The position numbers were made by a program, and so were the translations under genes. This document shows, in pieces, positions 34,892 through 43,143 of a DNA stretch of 58,244 nucleotides. The stretch covers positions 1 to 58,244 of the forward strand of contig JANRIC010000008.1 in NCBI GenBank assembly GCA_033765345.1, written 5' to 3'. The notes beneath the pieces were generated by a model. It had not been told where the DNA came from. It saw nothing but the letters and a program-made list of their open reading frames with translations, and did not search any database. Position 1 is the stretch's first letter. Every line of letters begins with the position of its first letter. The DNA comes from JANRIC01 sp033765345 (GTDB taxonomy: Bacteria > Bacteroidota > Bacteroidia > Cytophagales > Microscillaceae).

Positions 34892-34899
34892 TATCTTCG
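34892..34899 (+). promoter_or_regulatory. Predicted -7 element before the DUF2520 gene
   Basis: TATCTTCG matches TAnnTTTG at seven of eight positions, 37-44 bp before the ATG at 34936. No distinct -33 TTTG is visible in the T-rich terminator just upstream. Confidence 0.35.
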
Positions 34900-34935
34900 C
34901 CTTAGAGTATCTCAAATCTACCCTTTGAAAAATCT

Positions 34936-35709
34936 ATGTTGAAAATTTCAAGCCTCGGTGCCGGAAATGTAGCCTGGCACTTGACCCAAAACCTGGAGCA
35001 GAAAGGCTGTATCATCGACGAGGTATACAGCCGTAATTTGGCTCATGCACGGATGCTTGCCCAACAACTTGGTCATGCTACTGCTACCGATTCATTAGAT
35101 TTTTGGGCAAGTGAAGCTGACTTATTTATTCTGGCAGTAACCGATGATGCCCTGGAAGAAGTGATCCGGTCAATGAAAGTTTCTCCAAGTGCGATTTTGG
35201 TTCATACTTCCGGCAGCCAATCTATGGGTGTTTTTGATGCGCTTCCTAATCCACACGGGGTTTTTTATCCTTTACAGACTTTTAGTAAGAACAAACCCAT
35301 TGATTTTTCGGAAGTTCCTTTTTGCTTGGAAGCTTCAGATGAGGATACTTTTGCTCTTTTGTATCAAATGGCTACTGTACTAAGTACAAAGGTGTATACA
35401 GTAGATTCGGAACAAAGAAAAAAATTGCACTTGGCGGCTGTTTTTGCCTGTAATTTCAGCAATCACCTCATGGCACTTGCAGAAGTTATCCTTCATCGGG
35501 AAAACCTTGATTTTGATATGTTAAGGCCTTTGATCAAAGAAACCATGGAAAAAGCTCTGTCCATAAAGCCCCAAGAAGCACAGACCGGTCCGGCATATCG
35601 CAATGATCGGCAAATTATGGAGGCGCATATCCGATTATTGGCAGGACATCCGTTTGAGCAAGAAATTTACAGATTAATAAGTCAGAGTATTTCAGCTATG
35701 TATCCTTAA
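34936..35709 (+). CDS. Rossmann-like / DUF2520 protein
   Basis: The 257-residue protein has an N-terminal NAD(P)-binding Rossmann fold (ISSLGAGNVAWHL, residues 4-16) and a C-terminal helical DUF2520 domain with KLHLAAVFACNFSNHL. It resembles ketopantoate-reductase/pyrroline-carboxylate-reductase-like dehydrogenases. The family is widespread in Bacteroidota, often near UbiA-type or Maf genes, and has no settled function. The UbiA-family gene follows 82 bp downstream on the same strand. It is predicted to be cytoplasmic. Confidence 0.87.
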   Translation: MLKISSLGAGNVAWHLTQNLEQKGCIIDEVYSRNLAHARMLAQQLGHATATDSLDFWASEADLFILAVTDDALEEVIRSMKVSPSAILVHTSGSQSMGVFDALPNPHGVFYPLQTFSKNKPIDFSEVPFCLEASDEDTFALLYQMATVLSTKVYTVDSEQRKKLHLAAVFACNFSNHLMALAEVILHRENLDFDMLRPLIKETMEKALSIKPQEAQTGPAYRNDRQIMEAHIRLLAGHPFEQEIYRLISQSISAMYP

Positions 35710-35791
35710 AATTTATCTCATCAGGATACAAACTTAAAGATATACGTATATGTTAATTGAAAAAAGATACCAAAAAAACTCCCTTCTAAAC

Positions 35792-36670
35792 ATGGCAATT
35801 TTTAGCAATTCATATCCGAAGAACTTTGACCTGGTGGGTTTTTTTAAGCTTGTACGGTTTAATAACCTATTGATTTTGGTATTTACCTTTTATATGATCA
35901 AAATTTTTTTGGTTGACTATCAGGTGAATATCTGGGCAAATTTAGTGAATCCGCATTTATTTCTTCTTTCTTTTTCTACGGTTTGTATTGCGGCAGCGGG
36001 ATATATGATCAATGATTATTATGATGTGAAGATTGATACGATCAATAAACCAAACCGGGTAATTGTAGGCCGGGTGATCAAACGTCGGGTAGTGATGGCT
36101 GCCAATCTTTTTCTCAATTTTTTGGGTTTTCTAATTGCCTTGTATCTTAGTAAAAAGGTCTTTCTAATCACTCTGGGGGCAGGTTTTTTACTTTGGTGGT
36201 ATTCCAATTACCTCAAAAGGCTTCCCTTAGTCGGCAATATTACTATTGCTTTTCTTACTTCTTTGGCTGTGATACTGCTTTCAGTTTATTACCGACAGAA
36301 TGAGTTGATGATTTACATTTTTGCTATTTTTGCATTTTTTATTTCTCTGATTCGGGAGATTGTCAAGGATATGGAAGATGTAAAAGGGGATGCTAATTTC
36401 GGTTGTAAAACTTTACCGATTGTCTGGGGTATTCCGCGAACCAAACAGGTGATTTATGTATTTTTTTTTATTTTTGCCATTATTCTGCTTTCTACCTATC
36501 TTACTTTTCCTCATCAATTTGCGCTTTATTTATATGGTGTGGTAATTCCTCCTTTGGTTTGGTTTTTTATTCGCCTGAATCGGGCTGACCGCCGCAAAGA
36601 CTTTGCTTTTTTGAGTGCGCTTTGCAAAATCATTATGCTGTTAGGGGTACTGAGTATGGTATTGGTCTAG
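35792..36670 (+). CDS. UbiA-family membrane prenyltransferase
   Basis: The roughly 292-residue integral membrane protein has the two Asp-rich motifs of UbiA prenyltransferases: NDYYDVKIDTINKPNR (residues about 74-89) and DMEDVKGD, with about eight or nine transmembrane helices. These enzymes transfer a polyprenyl group to an acceptor at the membrane. In Bacteroidota the nearest annotated relatives are often called geranylgeranylglycerol-phosphate geranylgeranyltransferase-like, but the acceptor cannot be read from sequence. An ATG at 35750 is also in frame and would add 14 polar residues. It converges with the 5-formyl-THF cyclo-ligase gene. Confidence 0.88.
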   Translation: MAIFSNSYPKNFDLVGFFKLVRFNNLLILVFTFYMIKIFLVDYQVNIWANLVNPHLFLLSFSTVCIAAAGYMINDYYDVKIDTINKPNRVIVGRVIKRRVVMAANLFLNFLGFLIALYLSKKVFLITLGAGFLLWWYSNYLKRLPLVGNITIAFLTSLAVILLSVYYRQNELMIYIFAIFAFFISLIREIVKDMEDVKGDANFGCKTLPIVWGIPRTKQVIYVFFFIFAIILLSTYLTFPHQFALYLYGVVIPPLVWFFIRLNRADRRKDFAFLSALCKIIMLLGVLSMVLV

Positions 36671-36712
36671 GTTGTAGTCTGTCGTTTACGAACTGTAGCT
36701 ATGCACCAAAGC

Positions 36713-37285
36713 CTAAAATTCCAAGAATTTATCTTCGGCTACAGCCGCATTGAGAGGAATATCTGTGGCTTCCAAATCCTCAATCAAAGGAACAGGCGCA
36801 AAATAAGAAAGGCCGATTTTGATCATATCTTTGCGGCAATTGGACAAAAAACGGTCGTAATGCCCCTTGCCATACCCTACGCGATTTCCTTGAAAATCCA
36901 GACAAAGCAAAGGAATAATAACCATATCAATATCTATTTCTGCAAAGGAAGTCCCTCCTACCGGTTCTGGAATTCCCCATCGGTTTTCCTGAATCGGTGC
37001 ATTTGCCTCAAGAATCACGGTATGCATTTGATGGGTATCAAGGTCAGTTACTGAGGTAAGTAGCTGAATATGAGGATATTCTTTGCGAACTTTTTCTACA
37101 AAATGATACGTGTTAATTTCTTTTTTACTCAGAATGGGCAGATAGACATGTATATTATTGATTGTTGGGAAATGTATATTCTGCCATAGCACTTCGGCAA
37201 TGTGTTTGCTCTTTTGCTCGGCTTCATCCCAAGAAAGAGTCATTCTTTTGTCTCGGAAGATTTTTCTGAGTTCGTTTTTATGCAT
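36713..37285 (-). CDS. 5-formyltetrahydrofolate cyclo-ligase
   Basis: The 190-residue enzyme converts 5-formyl-THF to 5,10-methenyl-THF with ATP, returning this stored folate to the active pool. The N-terminal basic KNELRKIFRDKR and the C-terminal signature GNRVGYGKGHYDRFL are characteristic. It lies 110 bp downstream of hldD on the same strand. The region between contains no clear terminator, so cotranscription is possible. Confidence 0.93.
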   Translation of the reverse strand: MHKNELRKIFRDKRMTLSWDEAEQKSKHIAEVLWQNIHFPTINNIHVYLPILSKKEINTYHFVEKVRKEYPHIQLLTSVTDLDTHQMHTVILEANAPIQENRWGIPEPVGGTSFAEIDIDMVIIPLLCLDFQGNRVGYGKGHYDRFLSNCRKDMIKIGLSYFAPVPLIEDLEATDIPLNAAVAEDKFLEF

Positions 37286-37395
37286 AAGCCTCTAATGCTT
37301 GATTGATGGTCTACTATCTGTAGCCAATAGTCCTATATTATTAATTATCAGCAAGTCATGACAGGTAATATTCTAAACCTGAGGCTTGGAAAGCA

Positions 37396-38361
37396 CTAGT
37401 AATAGGCTTCTTTTATCAAATAATTTTGTACATAATCCTGTACTCCTTCCTCTAAGCTATGAAAGGGTATATTATAACCGATGCTCATGAGTTTACGCAT
37501 GTCGGCTTCTGTGAAGTACTGATATTTATCTCGAATGTCGGCAGGTGTATCAATAAATGTGATATTTTCGGGTACTCCCATGGACTTGAATGTATGGCGG
37601 GTCAGGTCTAGAAAAGTACGGGCTTTGCCGCTTCCAAGGTTATAGATTCCGGAGTGTTGTCGATGATGCATCAGAAAATAACAGACTTCTACTACATCTT
37701 TGACATATACAAAATCGCGGCTTTGCTGGCCGTCTTCAAATTCGGGGCGATGTGAGCGAAAGAGCTTCATAGAATGGGTATTTTTGATCTGATGGTAGGC
37801 ATGAAAAATCACAGAAGCCATACGCCCCTTATGGTATTCATTGGGTCCATAGACATTAAAAAACTTAAGCCCTGCCCAGAAAAAGGGTTCTTCCTCTTGT
37901 GCTAGTGCCCAGATGTCAAAATCGTTTTTGGATTGTCCGTAAGGGTTCAGGGGCTGTAGCCTAGGAATCGTGTCATGGTCATCTTTGTAGCCGAATTCGC
38001 CTTCGCCATAAGTGGCTGCCGATGAAGCATACACCAGGGGGATTTGATACTGATAGCAAGCCTTCCAGACTGTTTTGGAGTAATTCAGATTTAATTTATC
38101 AAAAATTGCCACATCAAACTCAGTCGTGTCGGTACGTGCACCCAGATGGAATACAAATTCGACCTCAGCATGGTTTTTGTCGAGCCAATCCGGAAAATAT
38201 TCTCTTTCTACATTTTCCTTGATTTTTTTTCCGACGAGGTTTTTATTCTTCTGAACATTAGAAAAATCATCAACAGCGATGATGTGGTTGAAGTTTTCTT
38301 GATTGAGTTTTTGGATCAAGCAGCTTCCGATAAAACCTAATGCGCCTGTAACAACGATCAT
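37396..38361 (-). CDS. hldD: ADP-L-glycero-D-manno-heptose 6-epimerase
   Basis: The 321-residue short-chain dehydrogenase/reductase makes the heptose precursor of the lipopolysaccharide inner core by epimerising ADP-D-glycero-D-manno-heptose at C6. The NADP site is GALGFIG (6-12), the catalytic YxxxK is Y141/K145 in NPYGQSK, and KFFNVYGPNEYHKGRMAS is the family-specific stretch. Length matches the family. An exact TAnnTTTG element (TACATTTG) lies 40-47 bp upstream. No other LPS core gene is adjacent. Confidence 0.93.
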   Translation of the reverse strand: MIVVTGALGFIGSCLIQKLNQENFNHIIAVDDFSNVQKNKNLVGKKIKENVEREYFPDWLDKNHAEVEFVFHLGARTDTTEFDVAIFDKLNLNYSKTVWKACYQYQIPLVYASSAATYGEGEFGYKDDHDTIPRLQPLNPYGQSKNDFDIWALAQEEEPFFWAGLKFFNVYGPNEYHKGRMASVIFHAYHQIKNTHSMKLFRSHRPEFEDGQQSRDFVYVKDVVEVCYFLMHHRQHSGIYNLGSGKARTFLDLTRHTFKSMGVPENITFIDTPADIRDKYQYFTEADMRKLMSIGYNIPFHSLEEGVQDYVQNYLIKEAYY

Positions 38362-38400
38362 AATTCCCGATTTGAAATTTGATAAATTAATTTAGGCTTA

Positions 38401-38408
38401 CAAATGTA
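38401..38408 (-). promoter_or_regulatory. Predicted -7 element of hldD
   Basis: TACATTTG on the minus strand matches TAnnTTTG exactly. A TTTG -33 box is not evident at the expected distance. Confidence 0.4.
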
Positions 38409-38543
38409 GGATGAAACCCCTTAATTATCTTAAATTTACGGAGATATTTTTTTATTTTAATTGAATTCATATTTCTTTTAGGGGATAATTATAAGGTTGA
38501 AAAAATAACAGCAAATTCCGAACACTGTATTGAATAAATCAAG

Positions 38544-40106
38544 ATGACTACATTTAAAAAAAATTCATTTTTCAAGAAAAGAATACTCTATTTCTGGGGA
38601 AGTATTCTGGTTGTTTTTTTATTGTTGAACTCCTGCGGCAAGAACCTTGACCCTACTTTTATCCCAACTGACGCTAATTTGGTGTTGGCTCTCGATTTTA
38701 ACAATCTATCTTCCAAAGCTGCCGGATGGCAAGAAATTCTCAATTATGCCTTTGATAAATCGCAATCTTCTAAAACAGATATCATAGATTTATTAACTCA
38801 CTCAGGAATCAATTTAGGAAAAAACGCATACATTTTTGGAAAAATAACCCCAGAAACTTCTCAAAATTACTTTGCCTTAAGCCTTGAGCTGAATGACGAA
38901 AAGCAGTTTATGTCTTCTTTGCGTAAAAACACACCCAATCGCCCTGTCACTCAGGAGGGAGAAATGAATTTTATGATTCAAGACAAACTCCTGATCGGTT
39001 GGAATAAACAAAGAGCCTTGATTTTGAGCCAAGACCTTTCCGCCGAAGCACTCAAGAATAGATTTCGAGAAATTTTCTCTACGGGGGGCAGCCAAAGTCT
39101 TGAGCAAAACAATACGGAGTTTTATCATCTGCTGAACAAAAAGTTTGATATGGCTTTATGGATGGATTTCGGGCAAATGTCTGATTTGCGAAGCAAAGCG
39201 ATGGATAATTTATGGGGGGGTAACTCCGATGTTCTCCAAGAACTAAGTCGATTGACTGAATCCACCTCGGCAACAATTCATTTTGAAAATGGAAAAATTG
39301 TCTCGAATTTTAGTACACATACCAATGAAGCACTTTGGAATAAATTTAAAAATATATTTCGTGAGGATGGTATCAATCAATCTTTGCTTAAAAATATCCC
39401 GATAAAATCACCAACTTTATTACTTGCACTGGGTGTGGGTACTCAAGGCATTCGTGAAATTATGGAAGAAGCCCAATTGCTCAATGATATGAAGAAGTTC
39501 AGTAGAGTTTTTAATACTTCTCCCGAAAAGGTTTTCGATCTTTTCACCGGTGACATGGTGGTGGCCTTTGATGAAATTCACCTAAAAGAGGACTTAAATC
39601 CTTATTATGAAGTAATTATGGGAATTGGTATCAAGAATCGCCCCGATTTTGATAAGTTATTAGACCAAATAGATGGTTTTTTTATCAAGAAAAAAGGAGA
39701 TTATTACTTGCTTAAGAATAATAATCAGACTTATTACATGATCGAGCAGGATAATTTTATGTATTTCTGCAATACTGGTTCTCTTCGGGATAAACTATTG
39801 AAAGGCTCTGTACAACTAGACAAAAAATTGGTTCAGTCCGTGGAAGATCACAGTTCGCTATTTTCCATCGATTTCAATCGTATAGGTTCGGTGATTTCGC
39901 CCAAGCTTCTTGAGGGAATAGGATATTCATCGATTAGCCAAGTATGGCTTCCGGCTCTCGAGTCTTTGGAAGTTTATGCTGCTCCCTATTCTAAAGGAGT
40001 ATCAGAGGGCAAGTTAGAGATCAATCTTAAAGACAAAAGCCGGAATGCACTCGTGATACTTCTTGAATTAATAAAAAAAACCTCTGAATCCCAAAAATCC
40101 GTATAA
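38544..40106 (+). CDS. DUF4836-type lipoprotein
   Basis: The 520-residue protein has a basic N-terminus, a hydrophobic helix and a lipobox-like LNSC (Cys31). The mature part contains the hallmark opening IPTDANLVLALDFNNLSSKA of DUF4836 proteins, which resemble a repeated beta-alpha fold of unknown function found in Bacteroidota. It is predicted to be anchored to the inner or outer membrane facing the periplasm. It starts a tight three-gene unit: the LspA-like gene begins 6 bp after its stop, and the GH53 gene 8 bp after that. Confidence 0.8.
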   Translation: MTTFKKNSFFKKRILYFWGSILVVFLLLNSCGKNLDPTFIPTDANLVLALDFNNLSSKAAGWQEILNYAFDKSQSSKTDIIDLLTHSGINLGKNAYIFGKITPETSQNYFALSLELNDEKQFMSSLRKNTPNRPVTQEGEMNFMIQDKLLIGWNKQRALILSQDLSAEALKNRFREIFSTGGSQSLEQNNTEFYHLLNKKFDMALWMDFGQMSDLRSKAMDNLWGGNSDVLQELSRLTESTSATIHFENGKIVSNFSTHTNEALWNKFKNIFREDGINQSLLKNIPIKSPTLLLALGVGTQGIREIMEEAQLLNDMKKFSRVFNTSPEKVFDLFTGDMVVAFDEIHLKEDLNPYYEVIMGIGIKNRPDFDKLLDQIDGFFIKKKGDYYLLKNNNQTYYMIEQDNFMYFCNTGSLRDKLLKGSVQLDKKLVQSVEDHSSLFSIDFNRIGSVISPKLLEGIGYSSISQVWLPALESLEVYAAPYSKGVSEGKLEINLKDKSRNALVILLELIKKTSESQKSV

Positions 40107-40112
40107 GTGCCT

Positions 40113-40631
40113 ATGAGTAAATCAAGCACAAACTTTAACAAATATTTTTTGTTGCTAATAATTTTGATGGGAAGCTGTAGGGCTGACCTTGAATCAAAAA
40201 ACTGGGCATCCAAAAACCTAAAAGACCAGGAGTCTCTCGCTGTTATTCCCGGAATCTTTGAGCTGCATTATGTAGAAAATGATGCGATTGCTTTTAGTCT
40301 TTTACATTCCCTGGAAGAAGGGATTCGCCTACCGTTGATTTTGGTATTATCTATGGCAGCCACTTCTATCATTATCGTTCTGATATGGATCTGGCGACAC
40401 AGACCTTTTAAGGAATTACTGCCTCTAATTCTGATACTTGGCGGAGCATTAGGCAATGTGATTGATCGAATCAACAACCGTTATGTAGTAGATTTTATTT
40501 TTTTTCATTACAAAAACATCAACTTTCCCATTTTTAATGTTGCTGATATTCTGGTTTTTTGGGGAATTTTATTGCTGATGTATTATTACTGGAAAGGTGC
40601 CTATCGTCATTCCTCTAAAGTCATTGAATAA
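40113..40631 (+). CDS. Signal peptidase II (LspA) paralogue with its own lipobox-like sequence
   Basis: The 172-residue membrane protein has the residues of the lipoprotein signal peptidase family: Asp and Lys in ADLESK, Asn in VENDAIAFS, and the catalytic aspartates in GALGNVIDR and FNVADIL. LspA is an aspartic protease that removes lipoprotein signal peptides. Unusually, the first helix ends in LMGSC directly before the ADLESK motif, so the protein itself carries a lipobox-like cysteine. LspA-like paralogues with a Cys just before the first Asp occur in several phyla. It lies between two lipoprotein genes. A GTG at 40107 would add two residues. It may be a second, specialised enzyme rather than the housekeeping LspA. 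Confidence 0.82.
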   Translation: MSKSSTNFNKYFLLLIILMGSCRADLESKNWASKNLKDQESLAVIPGIFELHYVENDAIAFSLLHSLEEGIRLPLILVLSMAATSIIIVLIWIWRHRPFKELLPLILILGGALGNVIDRINNRYVVDFIFFHYKNINFPIFNVADILVFWGILLLMYYYWKGAYRHSSKVIE

Positions 40632-40639
40632 AAAAGATC

Positions 40640-41740
40640 ATGCTAAAAATAAAACAAATAAATACAAGGGCAAACACGCTGAATTTAGTACTCTTTTTCC
40701 TTTTTTGTATTTGTTTTGGTACTTCATGCTCCAAAAACGCCAACAATACCCCAAAACCCAACAAAACACTAGAAATTAAGGGAGCAGATATGTCCTTTTT
40801 ACCTGAAATCAGGCAAAGCGGGATCATTTTACAAAATCAGGAAGACCAGACCGAGGATATGCTTATGACCCTAAAAAAATCAGGCGTGAATGTAATCAGA
40901 TTACGATTATGGAAAAATCCTGAAAGCTCAAATTCTGATTTTGCAACAGTCAAAGCACTTGCCCAAGAGATCAAAAGCCTAGGAATGCAAGTTCTGTTAA
41001 GCGTACATTATTCTGATTCCTGGGCTGATCCTGCCAAACAAACCAAACCTGCAGCATGGCAAAACATTTCTTTTGATCAACTTCTGGATAGTGTTTATCA
41101 ATATACTCAAAAAATAATGGCAGAGATCACTCCCGAATATATCCAAATCGGTAATGAAATCAATGGAGGTTTTTTGTGGCCAGATGGTAGTATTTCAAAT
41201 TTCAGTCAATTCAAACAACTATTAAATCAAGGAATCAAAGCTGTAAAAGAAAGCAATACAAGCACAAAAATTATCATTCATTACGCAGGTTATGAAAATG
41301 CTGACCCGTTTTTCTCAAAAATCTCGAGTTTAGATTTTGACATCATAGGAATCAGCTACTACCCACGATGGCACGGAAAAGACCTACAGGCTTTGGAAGT
41401 CAATCTAAAATTTATTTCTGAACGTCACGACAAACCGATATTGATTGCCGAAACATCGTACCCATTCACCCTAAATTGGAATGACTGGACGAACAACATC
41501 ATCGGTGAAACAAACCAAATTCTAAACGAGTTTGAAGCAAGCCCTGAAGGACAAAAAGCTTTTTTGAATAAAATCAAAGAAATCAGCCTCGATGTACCCG
41601 AATGTGTGGGTTTTTGTTATTGGGGGGGAGAGTGGGTCAGCTACAAAGGCACTACCTCCACAGAGGGTTCAACCTGGGAGAATCAAGCTTTTTGGAACTT
41701 TGAGAATAAAAGTCTACCTGTGCTCGAGGCTTATCAATAA
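40640..41740 (+). CDS. GH53 arabinogalactan endo-beta-1,4-galactanase, lipoprotein
   Basis: The 366-residue protein has a lipoprotein signal with GTSC (Cys30) and a glycoside hydrolase family 53 TIM barrel. The acid/base glutamate is E173 in QIGNEINGG and the nucleophile E271 in IAETSYPF. VIRLRLW and VHYSDSWADP are also characteristic. The family hydrolyses beta-1,4-galactan of plant pectin side chains, with Bacteroidota members usually at the cell surface or in the periplasm. No SusC/SusD pair or other pectin gene is adjacent. It follows the LspA-like gene by 8 bp and converges with rodA, with 32 bp between their stops. Confidence 0.92.
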   Translation: MLKIKQINTRANTLNLVLFFLFCICFGTSCSKNANNTPKPNKTLEIKGADMSFLPEIRQSGIILQNQEDQTEDMLMTLKKSGVNVIRLRLWKNPESSNSDFATVKALAQEIKSLGMQVLLSVHYSDSWADPAKQTKPAAWQNISFDQLLDSVYQYTQKIMAEITPEYIQIGNEINGGFLWPDGSISNFSQFKQLLNQGIKAVKESNTSTKIIIHYAGYENADPFFSKISSLDFDIIGISYYPRWHGKDLQALEVNLKFISERHDKPILIAETSYPFTLNWNDWTNNIIGETNQILNEFEASPEGQKAFLNKIKEISLDVPECVGFCYWGGEWVSYKGTTSTEGSTWENQAFWNFENKSLPVLEAYQ

Positions 41741-41772
41741 AAATCCGATTGTTTTTCACCTCATATTTCATA

Positions 41773-43143
41773 TCAGTGACGCTCCATTTGGCGATCACGG
41801 TTTGCGTCTAGTTTGATAAAAATAAACAACAAAATCGTAAAACCCCACAAAGAAGAACCTCCATAGCTAATAAAAGGCAGTGGGATACCAATTACAGGAA
41901 ATAAGCCGATCGCCATTCCAATATTGATGGCAAAATGCACAAAGATAACAGATGCAACTGCATAGCCGTAAATTCGTGCAAATTTATCTTTTTGTCTTTC
42001 TGCCATGACAATCAGGCGATAAAATAACGCCATAAACAAAGCAATAATAAACAAACTGCCTTTCCAGCCGTGTTCCTCTCCTACGGTACAAAAAATAAAA
42101 TCGGTACTCTGCTCCGGTACATAACCCAGCTCGGTCTGCGTTCCTTCCAAGTAACCTTTCCCCCAAAAACCTCCCGAACCTATCGCAATGAGTGATTGAT
42201 TGAGGTTATAACGCTCTTTGAGTCCTTTTTCATCGATATCTGGGTCAACAAGGATCAAAATACGATTTTTTTGGTGCGGTTCAAGAAAATTATCAAAAAT
42301 AGATCTTACACTCCAGGTATATAAACATATTGCCAAACCTATCAACAGAATGGCACCTACTTTTGAGGGGCTTTTATCGCGCATAAACAAAATAATAAAC
42401 AAAGTAATACTAAGAATAGGCACATATAAATAATATACCATATCTTCTTCTCGCTGCAAAGACAAAGGAATAATAAACAAGGCCAAGGCTAGGAATCCTC
42501 CCAGCAAGATCCAAGTCGGTAAAGCGTTTTCACGATAAAGCACCAAAGCAAAAGCACCAAATACCAAAGCCGAACCCACATCGTGTTGTAAAATAATCAG
42601 CCCGGCCGGAATTACTACAATCAGTCCGGCTATAAGCCTGGGCATCAATTGCTTGGACTTAAACTGGGGCATCGTCATATACCGAGCCAGGGCTAGAGCA
42701 GTAGCAAATTTGGCAAACTCCGAGGGTTGCAATCTAAAACCAGCAACTTCAATCCAGGAACGGGCACCATTGATCTCTCGGGCAAAAACCATCACAATCA
42801 ACAAAGAAAGTATGATTCCTCCATAAAAAAGATAGGCAAACATTTCATAACTACGATAATCCAGGTTCATAATTACAATAATAATGAGCAAGGAAGCACC
42901 TATCCAGATGAGTTGTCTGGTCGAGCTGAGTGAAAAATCAGAAAGCGAATACCCAATCATTTGTACGAACTGGGTGACTGTAAGCCCTTGTGAGGCATTA
43001 AAATCATTAAAATAAGCCTCTGCCATAGAATTTTCAAAGACTGAGGCAAAAATATTCATCCAGCCGAATATTACCAGGGTGGTATATAGAAGTACAGCAA
43101 GTCCGTCTGTACCTGAGCGAAGACCGATATTTCTAGTGACCAA
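41773..43143 (-). CDS. rodA: RodA SEDS peptidoglycan glycosyltransferase
   Basis: The 456-residue SEDS protein has about ten transmembrane helices and the family's conserved segments: EFAKFATALALARYM, the GSGGFWGKGYLEGTQTE region, PEQSTDFIFCTVGEE, and PLPFISYGGSS near the C-terminus. RodA polymerises glycan strands from lipid II along the side wall, with PBP2 as cross-linking partner. Its start overlaps the PBP2 stop by 11 bp. It is longer than the E. coli protein (370), mainly from an insertion with a PHQKNRILILVDPDIDEKG loop typical of Bacteroidota. Confidence 0.94.
   Translation of the reverse strand: MVTRNIGLRSGTDGLAVLLYTTLVIFGWMNIFASVFENSMAEAYFNDFNASQGLTVTQFVQMIGYSLSDFSLSSTRQLIWIGASLLIIIVIMNLDYRSYEMFAYLFYGGIILSLLIVMVFAREINGARSWIEVAGFRLQPSEFAKFATALALARYMTMPQFKSKQLMPRLIAGLIVVIPAGLIILQHDVGSALVFGAFALVLYRENALPTWILLGGFLALALFIIPLSLQREEDMVYYLYVPILSITLFIILFMRDKSPSKVGAILLIGLAICLYTWSVRSIFDNFLEPHQKNRILILVDPDIDEKGLKERYNLNQSLIAIGSGGFWGKGYLEGTQTELGYVPEQSTDFIFCTVGEEHGWKGSLFIIALFMALFYRLIVMAERQKDKFARIYGYAVASVIFVHFAINIGMAIGLFPVIGIPLPFISYGGSSLWGFTILLFIFIKLDANRDRQMERH

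Noticed and set aside
40113..40631. LspA-like gene as a decayed pseudogene
   Set aside because: The frame is intact and all expected catalytic and conserved residues are present.
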